Source: Corynebacterium qintianiae (GTDB taxonomy: Bacteria; Actinomycetota; Actinomycetes; Mycobacteriales; Mycobacteriaceae). From it: 64,000 nucleotides of DNA. Position numbers and translations under genes: made by a program. Positions within the stretch are counted from its first letter, which is position 1. Every line of letters starts with the position of its first letter. Under the pieces are notes generated by a model. That model was not told the DNA's origin, ran no database searches, and saw nothing but the letters and a program-made list of their open reading frames with translations. Positions 50,613 through 58,230 of this stretch are shown piece by piece. Location: NCBI RefSeq assembly GCF_011038645.2, contig NZ_CP064955.1, positions 62,001 through 126,000 of the forward strand. Direction: 5' to 3'.

Positions 50613-51794
50613 TTAATTCTCTTGTTCGGGAAATGGACCAAGGCTCTCAGCAACGAGGTTTGCGAGTGATTCTTCTCGACCTTGGGCGGTGTGTTGATAA
50701 ATCATCGCGGTCTGAGGGGTTGAATGGCCCAGGCGGTCCATAATTTCTTTAATAGTCGCCCCGGATTGTGCATATGTTGTTCCGGCTAGATGCCGCAAAG
50801 AGTGGAAAGTAATGTCCTCCGAAATGTTTGCCCGAGCGCGCGCATCGCGGAAGCGTGTGCCCCAGCTACTCTGATGAACCTGCTTGCGGGCAGAAGTGGT
50901 GAAAATGAGCTGCTCAGGGGAATTTCCCTCGCAATACTTCTCGATATGGCGTTCCAAAACCTCGAAAGTTTGGTGGTCGAGCGCCACGCGCCGCAGTCTA
51001 TTATTCTTCGGAGGGGTAATTAGCTTTTCGGATTTGCCGTTCCCTTTCTTGTTCCACACAACCTGACGAGATATGCGGAGATAGTGGGCTCCCCCCACAG
51101 TCTCTAGGTCCTTCAATCGAAGCTCGAGAATCTCGTTCCGTCTTAACCCTGTTGTGCCCGCGAGCCAGTACGCGGCCTGGTATCTAGGTGAAGCAGCGGC
51201 GATTAGAGCCCGAAATTCACTAGGTGTGGGAATGACCTTTTCTTTATGGGGAACTTTCTTCTTGCGGCCTGCTAGTTTCGCTACGGGATTTTCTTTTAGG
51301 ATTCCCTCATTGACAGCATCTTCCGAAATTGAGTTGAGAAGCTCGGCGCTGCGTTTATGCGTAGTGAGTGTGTCTTTCGACGACGTTAACTCTTCCCACC
51401 AGTCGTGACAGCGCTCCACCGTCCATTGTTCGAGAGTCACGCCGGTCAAAAAAGGTGCGAAATTGTTTTCGTAAAGGGTCAGGTAGTTTGCCTGAGTAGT
51501 TTGAGCAATTTCTCCAGCCTTTGCGCGGTTTTCAATTTTTTGAAGCGCAAAGTCGAGCAGTAATACTGATTTCCGCTGCTTTTCTAACTGCTCCTTCGCT
51601 CGACGAGATTTAGGTGAAGTCCATCCCCCGACGGCGATTAGCCGTTCCTCTTTTTCCAACCACGCATGAGCGTGTCCTTTTGACCGGAAGGTTGGGCTGT
51701 AGTGCATGACTCCACCATGCCGGTATTTGGACCGCCACCGTATTGCTTTCCCTTTGTCGTCTTTCTTTCGAATCTCGACAGTCCCGAAAACCAT
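50613..51794 (-). CDS. int: Tyrosine-type site-specific integrase
   Basis: Phage-type recombinase of 393 residues: arm-binding N-terminus, SAM-like core-binding domain (about 80-180) and catalytic domain. The catalytic set is visible: R218 in GLRRNE, H331-x-x-R334 in FHSLRH, H357 in RLGHST and nucleophile Y366 in MIYQHT. It recombines attP with the 3' end of tRNA-Ser(GGA). AGGAGGC lies 4 nt before the ATG. Transcribed convergently away from the RM gene. Confidence 0.93.
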   Translation of the reverse strand: MVFGTVEIRKKDDKGKAIRWRSKYRHGGVMHYSPTFRSKGHAHAWLEKEERLIAVGGWTSPKSRRAKEQLEKQRKSVLLLDFALQKIENRAKAGEIAQTTQANYLTLYENNFAPFLTGVTLEQWTVERCHDWWEELTSSKDTLTTHKRSAELLNSISEDAVNEGILKENPVAKLAGRKKKVPHKEKVIPTPSEFRALIAAASPRYQAAYWLAGTTGLRRNEILELRLKDLETVGGAHYLRISRQVVWNKKGNGKSEKLITPPKNNRLRRVALDHQTFEVLERHIEKYCEGNSPEQLIFTTSARKQVHQSSWGTRFRDARARANISEDITFHSLRHLAGTTYAQSGATIKEIMDRLGHSTPQTAMIYQHTAQGREESLANLVAESLGPFPEQEN

Positions 51795-51969
51795 AACGCC
51801 TCCTGATTAAGGGTTTGAATCAATTGATACGTTACAGAAAACCGCAGGCCAAGGGAAGATTTAGGAAAATTGCGAACCCAATTTGGGGCGCATGCTAGGG
51901 ATTGCGTGTGATTGAATCAAAGACGAGAACCGCCCCGTAATCCTTTAACGCGCTAGAAAGAAGATATCG
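51795..51969. promoter_or_regulatory. Divergent int / RM intergenic region
   Basis: 175 bp separating int (minus) and the RM gene (plus), so it must hold both promoters. An ATCAATTGAT palindrome (51819-51828) is the only clear symmetry. No confident -35/-10 pair could be assigned. Confidence 0.4.
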
Positions 51970-54900
51970 ATGCCAAAACTCGCTTTGGAACCGTTCGAAG
52001 ATTTAGTACGAATTCTCATCAAGGAACTTCAGCTCGTTGAATCACAAATCAAGTTGGACAAGCGTGTCAGCCCGGAGGACCAGCTAAAGCTGCCTGTGCG
52101 ACGATTTCTGGCTGCCGTTGCCGAGCAATTAGGGCGGAAGGTCCATTTGGTGACGGAGCACCGTCAGCTAAGCACCGACGAAGTGAGTGCCGTTCGGCTT
52201 GACATTGCAGTGAAGAAATCTACTGGGCCCACAATCGGGCATATAGAACTGAAATCCACCAACAAGGGCGCGAACCCCTACCAACCGTTGGGGTGGTCGA
52301 AGCATGACCGGAAACAGTGGCAGAAAGTCAAGAACCACTCCAACCTAGTTTACACAAACGGATGGGAGTGGACGCTGGTACGTCGTGGGCAAAAGAAACC
52401 CGTCTACCACTGTTATTTAATTCCAGACTCTTCCGATGAGGTACCCGACTCTGTTATCGCCGACCTCAGAACACTGCTCACCGTCTTTTTTCGATGGGAG
52501 CCCAAGACCCCTTCAAGTCCGAAGGCCTTGGCTGAAACGTTAGCGCCGCTAACTGCCTATTTACGGGACAACGTGAGGGAAGTTATCGAAGATGACAATC
52601 ACGATGCGTTGGACCAACTTTATTCGCGGTGGAAAGTAGATTTGATGCCGGGGGCGAGCAAAGCACAATTTGCGGACTCGTTTGCCCAAACGTTTACCTA
52701 CGCGCTCTTGCTAGCACGAGTGGAGACAGCGCTTGCTCCAGATGAATTCTCGGTGTCTGCATTACCCGATTCGCTGAGGAGCAACGGGCATCGGTTACTA
52801 GGTTCCGTACTCGAGCTCATGGCTCAAAACCAGTACCGACAACTGGTGGAGGACCCTATCGCTCTTTTGGAAGCAACCATCGGGGCAGTTGAGTCCAAAC
52901 GGTTTAACGATGTAGTCGACGCGTGGCTGTACTTTTACGAAGACTTTCTTGCAGAGTATGACCCAAAAATGCGGAAAGCGTCGGGGGTTTATTACACCCC
53001 GGTAGACATTGTCCAGGCTCAGGTCAAGCTAGTAGACCATGCACTCAGAACTCGGCTCGGTAGGCAGCGAGGGCTCGGGTCCACTGACGTAAACATCTTG
53101 GACCCCGCTGCGGGTACTGCCACGTATGGTTTAGCGATTGCAAATCACGTGCTCCATCGTGCCGATGCCAAACTGGACGCAGCCCGGTCCCTGGCAAGGC
53201 GTTTGAGCGCTTTCGAGCTACTAGTTGGCCCATATTCCGTGGCACATCTCAGATTGACACAGCTACTCGAATCCACTGGATTAGTCCTAAAAGATGAAGG
53301 TGTTCGTGTATATCTCACAAACACCCTATTAGCGGCGGGGGACCTCTCCCAAGATTCAGCACAATTCGCCCTATGGCAGGTTGAAAGTGACCTATCTGCA
53401 GAGGCTCGTAAGGCTGGGATTATCAAGGACAAACAGACCTCTGTTCGTGTCATTATTGGTAATCCGCCGTATAAGCGCGGTAAAGCTGTAGAGGCCCACG
53501 GGACTGAAAGTATTCCCAATGTCGTCCTACAACCATTTGGAGAGGAGACACCGCTCCTGGATGATTTCATCGTCCCCCTAAGGAGGACAGGTGCGGGTGC
53601 GCAAGCGAAAAACCTTTATAACCTTTACGTCTACTTCCTACGCTGGGCGCTTTGGAAGGCGTGTCAACAGAATCCCGAGGAGCCGGGGATTGTTTCTTTT
53701 ATCACCGCTTCGTCTTATTTGAGGGGACCCGGTTTCGCTGGCGTGCGAGAACTGATGCGTCGCGTTTTTGATGAAATCTGGATTATTGATTTGGGGGGTG
53801 ACAACAAAGGGGCACGCCCCGAAGAAAACGTTTTCAAGATTGAAACGCCGGTAGCTGTATTTGTAGGGATTCAACACGAAAACACGGTCAATCGGCAGAC
53901 TGGCCAAATCACGAAAAAACGCCATAGCAACCGAATGACTCAGAAGTCCAGAGTATTGTATAGGCGAATTTATGGCACGAGGGCAGAGAAATTAGCCGCG
54001 ATGCAGACCATCGAACCACCCGAAAAAAAGGAGAAATGGGTGGAAATTACGGCTGAGGACTGGAGTGCGAAATTCGTTCCTTCGACCGTTGCGGCGCTCG
54101 GTGATGGAGTCCCGCTGACCTCCGTGTTTCCGTGGTCATTTTCTGGCTCTAAGACGGGGAGAACCTGGGTTGTGAGCCCAGACGAAACGGCTTTAAGGGA
54201 AAGGCTGCGCCAACTTCAAGATGCGGGTGACCGTGAAACGGGGGGTGAGCTATTTGCGGATTCGCCGACCGGCCGCAAATTTGACATGCCGGTGAAGTCT
54301 GACCTGATACCGGGTTCTACTGCCTCAACTCCTATTTCTGAAGAACAGGTGTTGGAAGGGCTGCATATAGCACGATATGGATACCGCGCCTTCGACAGGA
54401 GCTTCTGTGTCGCTGACCATCGTGTTATCGACCGCCCGGGTCCAAGCTGGCGGCTCGCGGAGAACCCGGGGCAACTCTTCCTAGTATCACTAACGACGAC
54501 AGCTCTCGGCTCTGGCCCCGCGATAGCGGTATCACCCTATCCGGTTGACCTCCATTTCTTCAGGGGGTCCTACGGAGCCAAAGATGTCATGCCTTTGTAC
54601 AAGCGCCCACGCTCTATGGAACCGAACATCTCATCAAAGCTCTTGAGCGCTCTTAGCTCCGCTTATGGCGTCGAAGTCTCACCTGACGAAGTTGCGGGTT
54701 ACGTCGTTGGGCAACTGGGCACCTCTGCGTATACAGAACGCTTTTCTGAGGAACTCGTCGAGTCGAACGCCTGCGTAATTTTCACCGCTGATTATGAGCT
54801 GTTCACGGCGGTCGCCGCGTTGGGCCGCAGCCTGATTTTTGAGGCCACCTGGGGTGAGCGATTTGGAGAAGTGAATGAGTTCGGACAAATCGAAAGTCAG

Positions 54901-55341
54901 CGTTATCGGGGTTCAGCCAGACTATCGGTATCACCGAACGAGGGTGACTACCCCTCCGATTGGTCGTACGACGCTGAAAAGCAAGTGCTTAAGGTTGGGG
55001 CTGGCATTTTCACAGACGTACGGCAAGACGTACTTGAGTTTTCCATCTCCGGGATGAAGGTCATTCCCTCATGGCTTGGCTACCGTATGGAGAACCCGGC
55101 TGGTAAATCCACATCGCCTCTTGACCGAATCTCTGCCGATGAGTGGACCCATGATACGGCTCTACTCGAACTGTTATGGCAGGTTGAGTTCGTGGTGGAC
55201 ACCAAGGAAGAGGGGGCAAGTCTCCTAAGTTCCGTAATTGGAGGAGAAATAATAGACCCATCGCAAATCGGTACTCCAGAGGAATACGAAACCATGGAAC
55301 CTCGAGATGCTCCCGACGGCCAGGGGGTGCTCGAGGTCTAA
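51970..55341 (+). CDS. Single-chain restriction-modification enzyme (type IIG/ISP-like)
   Basis: Protein of 1123 residues combining a possible PD-(D/E)XK nuclease (D78 in RLDIAV; E93-x-K95 in HIELKS), an adenine N6-methyltransferase (SGVYYTP at 338-344, motif I DPAAGTATYG at 378-387, motif IV NPPY at 498-501) and a long C-terminal target-recognition region similar in style to type ISP enzymes. No helicase motifs are seen, which favours type IIG. It is cargo beside attR and would defend or addict the host. Start has a weak AAGAAG site. Confidence 0.8.
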   Translation: MPKLALEPFEDLVRILIKELQLVESQIKLDKRVSPEDQLKLPVRRFLAAVAEQLGRKVHLVTEHRQLSTDEVSAVRLDIAVKKSTGPTIGHIELKSTNKGANPYQPLGWSKHDRKQWQKVKNHSNLVYTNGWEWTLVRRGQKKPVYHCYLIPDSSDEVPDSVIADLRTLLTVFFRWEPKTPSSPKALAETLAPLTAYLRDNVREVIEDDNHDALDQLYSRWKVDLMPGASKAQFADSFAQTFTYALLLARVETALAPDEFSVSALPDSLRSNGHRLLGSVLELMAQNQYRQLVEDPIALLEATIGAVESKRFNDVVDAWLYFYEDFLAEYDPKMRKASGVYYTPVDIVQAQVKLVDHALRTRLGRQRGLGSTDVNILDPAAGTATYGLAIANHVLHRADAKLDAARSLARRLSAFELLVGPYSVAHLRLTQLLESTGLVLKDEGVRVYLTNTLLAAGDLSQDSAQFALWQVESDLSAEARKAGIIKDKQTSVRVIIGNPPYKRGKAVEAHGTESIPNVVLQPFGEETPLLDDFIVPLRRTGAGAQAKNLYNLYVYFLRWALWKACQQNPEEPGIVSFITASSYLRGPGFAGVRELMRRVFDEIWIIDLGGDNKGARPEENVFKIETPVAVFVGIQHENTVNRQTGQITKKRHSNRMTQKSRVLYRRIYGTRAEKLAAMQTIEPPEKKEKWVEITAEDWSAKFVPSTVAALGDGVPLTSVFPWSFSGSKTGRTWVVSPDETALRERLRQLQDAGDRETGGELFADSPTGRKFDMPVKSDLIPGSTASTPISEEQVLEGLHIARYGYRAFDRSFCVADHRVIDRPGPSWRLAENPGQLFLVSLTTTALGSGPAIAVSPYPVDLHFFRGSYGAKDVMPLYKRPRSMEPNISSKLLSALSSAYGVEVSPDEVAGYVVGQLGTSAYTERFSEELVESNACVIFTADYELFTAVAALGRSLIFEATWGERFGEVNEFGQIESQRYRGSARLSVSPNEGDYPSDWSYDAEKQVLKVGAGIFTDVRQDVLEFSISGMKVIPSWLGYRMENPAGKSTSPLDRISADEWTHDTALLELLWQVEFVVDTKEEGASLLSSVIGGEIIDPSQIGTPEEYETMEPRDAPDGQGVLEV

Positions 55342-55453
55342 GGCGGAAGGAAAGTTCACTGCAGGGACAAAAAGGGGGATAATTTCAGATTTTTTGGGAG
55401 TCATCCCGAAGCGTTGAGATTCTGTTGTTCTGCTGGTTAAACAGCATAAACGA

Positions 55454-55489
55454 GTAAAACCCCTGGACTCTGAAGCCCAGGGGTTTTAC
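55454..55489. terminator. Strong bidirectional terminator at the element's right end
   Basis: Perfect 13-bp stem (55454-55466 with 55477-55489), 10-nt loop, with A- and T-runs on both sides. It ends the RM transcript and, on the minus strand, now terminates tRNA-Ser(GGA). Confidence 0.85.
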
Positions 55490-55493
55490 CTAT

Positions 55494-55514
55494 GCGGAGG
55501 ATGTGGGATTTGAA
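55494..55514 (-). repeat. attR, 21-bp core direct repeat inside tRNA-Ser(GGA)
   Basis: Identical to 47257-47277. It restores a complete tRNA 3' half, but the element-derived sequence beyond it (GCAT on the tRNA strand) lacks the encoded CCA. Confidence 0.9.
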
Positions 55515-55580
55515 CCCACGAGGGTATTGCTACCCGCACGCGTTCCAGGCGTGTGACATAGGCCGCTAGTCGAATCCTCC
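55495..55580 (-). tRNA. tRNA-Ser(GGA), rebuilt by element integration
   Basis: Class II tRNA of 86 nt on the minus strand. Acceptor GGAGGAT/ATCCTCC, anticodon stem CACGC/GCGTG with loop CTGGAAC (GGA), long variable arm, T-arm GGTTCAAATC. CCA is not encoded, unlike the other three serine tRNAs here, so maturation needs CCA-adding enzyme. Confidence 0.96.
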
Positions 55581-55695
55581 AAAAAGCAACGCCTAGAGCG
55601 TCGGGGAATAACTTTAGCCCATTCCGATTTACTGGCCAAAACGGCAGGTCACTCCGCGACCGGGGAGGGCTTTTGAGGTTGCCAGGCCAAGCCGC

Positions 55696-55701
55696 TAGAG
55701 T
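55696..55701 (+). promoter_or_regulatory. -10 box of the SRP RNA gene
   Basis: TAGAGT, 8 nt before the 5' end of the SRP RNA. Confidence 0.55.
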
Positions 55702-55709
55702 GTGATGCA

Positions 55710-55802
55710 GGATCCCACGCGGTGCTTATCTTGTGAACTCCCCCAGGGCGGGAACGCAGCAAGGGTCAGCGAGCTCTGGCAGGTGCGTGGGGTCCCTTTT
55801 TT
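55710..55802 (+). ncRNA. ffs: Signal recognition particle RNA (4.5S)
   Basis: Small bacterial SRP RNA hairpin. The ends GGATCCCACGC and GCGTGGGGTCC pair, and the apical domain contains the conserved AGGGCGGGAACGCAGCAAGG with the GGAA tetraloop and asymmetric bulge bound by Ffh. A T-run (55797-55802) ends the transcript. Confidence 0.93.
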
Positions 55803-55828
55803 GTGCCTGTGGCCCGCCCGTCGCAAAT

Positions 55829-55917
55829 GTCTAAAACCAGATGTCTACTTTAGACGTTCGGAGCGAGGTAAGTCGCAAGAGCCAGACATAGGCGCGCTGT
55901 TCCTGTCTAAATTAGAC
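55829..55917. repeat. Two GTCTA-N3-TAGAC palindromes upstream of aspT
   Basis: GTCTA-CTT-TAGAC (55843-55855) and GTCTA-AAT-TAGAC (55905-55917) are 62 bp apart, with an extra half-site GTCTA at 55829. They lie in the 219-bp gap between the SRP RNA and aspT, which otherwise holds no gene. Candidate operators for an unidentified regulator. Confidence 0.45.
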
Positions 55918-56021
55918 GCCTGGAATTAGGCATTTGGAAGACACCACCCGCTGGCCCGAAACCCGCGCAGCCCCCAGGTAGCATGGTGTGAGAAATCCGC
56001 ACCGACGAAAGTGATGCCTCC

Positions 56022-57293
56022 ATGTCTCTGCTTGACCTCGAGAAGAACGAGCTAGACCAGCTCGCAGCCGACGTCCGCGCCCGCTACGACGCGCTGAAGG
56101 CGAAGGATCTCAGCCTCGACCTGACCCGCGGCAAGCCCTCCTCCGAGCAGCTCGACTTTAGTAACGTGCTGCTCGCTCTGCCGGGCGAGGGCAACTACAG
56201 GGACCAGACCGGTGCAGACGTGCGCAACTACGGAAACCTCGCCGGTATCGGCGACATCCGCGAGCTGTGGGCTGAAGTGCTCGGTGTGGACCACGCGAAC
56301 GTCATCGCTGGCGATTCGTCCTCGCTCAACATCATGTTCGACCTCATCTCTTACTCCTACGCCTTCGGCAACAACGATTCCGAGCGCCCGTGGAAGGACG
56401 AGGAGAAGGTCAAGTGGGTGTGCCCGGTGCCGGGGTACGACCGCCACTTCACCATCACCGAGCAGTTCGGATTCGAGATGGTCCAAGTGCCCATGCTCGA
56501 AGATGGCCCGGACGTGGACGCGATCGAAAAGTTAGTGCAGGATCCCCAGGTCAAAGGAATGTGGGCGGTACCCATCTTCGGCAACCCCACCGGAATCAGC
56601 TACTCCAGTGAGGCCATCGAGCGCCTCGCCACGATGGAGACCGCGGCACCGGACTTCCGCATCGTGTGGGACAACGCCTACGCGGTGCACACGCTGACCA
56701 ACGAGTTCCCGGACAACCCCGATGTGATCTCTATCGCGGCCGAGAAGGGCCACCCCAATCGCTTCTGGTACATGAGCTCGACCTCGAAGATCACTTTCGC
56801 CGGTTCGGGTGTGTCCTTCTTCGCCTCGTCGAAGGAGAACCTGAACTGGTACTCGCAGATTGCGGGCGTGCGGGGGATCGGCCCGAACAAGGTGAACCAG
56901 CTGGCGCACGCGCGGTTTTTCGGCGACGCCGAGGGTGTGCGCGCGACCATGCGCAAGCACGCGGCGTCGCTGGCGCCGAAGTTCGAGGCGGTCCTGGAGA
57001 TCCTCAATGAGCGCCTCGGCGAGTACAACGTCGCCACGTGGACGGAGCCGAAGGGCGGTTACTTCATCTCCATGGACGTCATCGACGGCACGGCGGACCG
57101 CGTTTGGGAGCTGGCCAAGCAGGCGGGCATCACCCTGACCAAGGCGGGTGCCTCCTTCCCGCACGGTAAGGACCCGCGCGGGCGCAACATTCGCCTCGCC
57201 CCGTCGCTGCCGCCTCTCGACGAGGTCCGGGAGGCGATGGACGGTGTGGCAACCTGCGTGCTGCTCGCGGCCTTCGAGAAGCTGGGGGCATGA
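56022..57293 (+). CDS. aspT: Aspartate aminotransferase AspT (group Ic)
   Basis: PLP aminotransferase of 423 residues that makes aspartate from oxaloacetate and glutamate, feeding lysine and threonine synthesis. It belongs to the actinobacterial group typified by C. glutamicum AspT: LDLTRGKPSSEQLDFS near 32, NYGNLAGIGDIRELWAEVLG near 69, IVWDNAYAVH near 216 and PLP lysine about 256 in SSTSKITFAGSG. The downstream gene begins on its stop (ATGA). Possible operators lie upstream. Confidence 0.93.
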   Translation: MSLLDLEKNELDQLAADVRARYDALKAKDLSLDLTRGKPSSEQLDFSNVLLALPGEGNYRDQTGADVRNYGNLAGIGDIRELWAEVLGVDHANVIAGDSSSLNIMFDLISYSYAFGNNDSERPWKDEEKVKWVCPVPGYDRHFTITEQFGFEMVQVPMLEDGPDVDAIEKLVQDPQVKGMWAVPIFGNPTGISYSSEAIERLATMETAAPDFRIVWDNAYAVHTLTNEFPDNPDVISIAAEKGHPNRFWYMSSTSKITFAGSGVSFFASSKENLNWYSQIAGVRGIGPNKVNQLAHARFFGDAEGVRATMRKHAASLAPKFEAVLEILNERLGEYNVATWTEPKGGYFISMDVIDGTADRVWELAKQAGITLTKAGASFPHGKDPRGRNIRLAPSLPPLDEVREAMDGVATCVLLAAFEKLGA

Positions 57294-57820
57294 CGGGCGA
57301 CGAGGTCGCGGCCTGGCTCGCGGGTATCTTCCCCGGCTTGAGCCTCTCGCTTGTCGACGCCCGCCCCGTCGCCTTGACCTCCCTGAACGGCCTGCCCGTC
57401 GCGGTGACGGCGGGGTTCTCCGGGGTGGACACGGGCCTAGTCATGCAGGGTGACCAGCGCACGGAGGTGCGCTGCGAGATCGTCTGCCGCGCGGATGCGG
57501 ATCCGCACGCGGTGGGGGAAGCAGTTGTGGCGGCGACCCGCATGATCGAGCGTCTCGGCGTGCCCGCCCAGCCGGGCGTGCTGCTGGAGGACCTTGCTCC
57601 CGGTAAGAACGTGCGCCACGGCCTGCTGCGCGAGCCGGAGCTGTTCGAGCGCGGCACGCCGATTTTCAACGAACCGGGCCGGATGACGTTGCTGCTCGAG
57701 CTCGTCATGCTCACCGGCGACGAGTTCGAGATCGTCTCCGAGCGCGGATATCCGGCGCTGGCGACGAGGCTGCGGCGCCGCGGTGCCCGAGTCAGTGACT
57801 GGGGCCGCGACGCCGATTAG
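57290..57820 (+). CDS. Conserved hypothetical protein between aspT and dnaX
   Basis: Soluble protein of 176 residues with no recognised catalytic motif. The block RTEVRCEIVCRAD and the later MLTGDEFEIV loosely recall suppressor-of-fused-like domains, but the match is too weak to name. The gene overlaps aspT by 4 nt (ATGA) and keeps this position in Corynebacterium, so it is translated with aspT. Confidence 0.65.
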   Translation: MTGDEVAAWLAGIFPGLSLSLVDARPVALTSLNGLPVAVTAGFSGVDTGLVMQGDQRTEVRCEIVCRADADPHAVGEAVVAATRMIERLGVPAQPGVLLEDLAPGKNVRHGLLREPELFERGTPIFNEPGRMTLLLELVMLTGDEFEIVSERGYPALATRLRRRGARVSDWGRDAD

Positions 57821-57839
57821 CCGGAGCTTCTAGTTGGGG

Positions 57840-58067
57840 CTACTTCTTCAATGTCTGTTCGTACTGGGCAAGCGCGATACCGACGGTCATGAACGTCGGA
57901 GCCCACTGGCCGACGAAGATGCCCCAGCGGTCGGACTGGGCCTTCGAGTTGGATCGCTTGAACTGGGACAGGGCCCAGGAGGTGAAAGAGAGAGCGATGG
58001 AGCCGAAGCCCGCGGTGTAAGCGTGCTCGGAACGCAGTCCCATGTTGTGCAGTGACTTCAGGATCAT
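57840..58067 (-). CDS. Conserved small membrane-associated protein (75 residues)
   Basis: Short protein with two weakly hydrophobic segments (about 17-35 and 48-66) and a lysine C-terminus. A strong AAGGAG ribosome-binding site is 8 nt before the ATG at 58067. No family recognised. It is inserted on the opposite strand between the aspT pair and dnaX, with 163 bp upstream that must hold both its promoter and that of dnaX. Confidence 0.6.
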   Translation of the reverse strand: MILKSLHNMGLRSEHAYTAGFGSIALSFTSWALSQFKRSNSKAQSDRWGIFVGQWAPTFMTVGIALAQYEQTLKK

Positions 58068-58230
58068 GATGGATCTCCTTGAGAAAGGTGTGTGTTGCAG
58101 TGGGGCAACCGACGTATGCGGTATTTCTTACATTAGGGCTTAGATAGCGCGCCGGACGGACTTGTGCGCAGGTTCACACCCACTTACCGCGCCCCGGGTC
58201 TTGTCCACCCCGTCGGCTAAGCTGACTGCC

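Larger units (their letters stand above)
47257..55514. mobile_element. Integrative element with CRESS-type replication module
   Basis: An 8.26-kb lower-GC island between 21-bp direct repeats at the 3' end of tRNA-Ser(GGA). Minus-strand order from the right: int, xis-like, orf135, orf183, ftsK/tra, origin, rep; the RM gene is on the plus strand beside attR. The content (Int, Xis, Rep, FtsK-type Tra) is that of a small actinomycete integrative and conjugative element, but the Rep is circovirus-like. Mobility is inferred; all genes appear intact. Confidence 0.9.

Noticed and set aside
47257..55514. Element as a remnant prophage
   Set aside because: No capsid, portal, terminase, lysis or tail gene is present; the content fits an integrative transfer/replication element.
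55843..55917. McbR binding box upstream of aspT
   Set aside because: The McbR consensus is TAGAC-N6-GTCTA. Here the arms are reversed (GTCTA-N3-TAGAC), so it does not match.
55702..55929. 75-codon frame over the SRP RNA
   Set aside because: It lies on a conserved structured RNA and its palindromic leader and has no ribosome-binding site.
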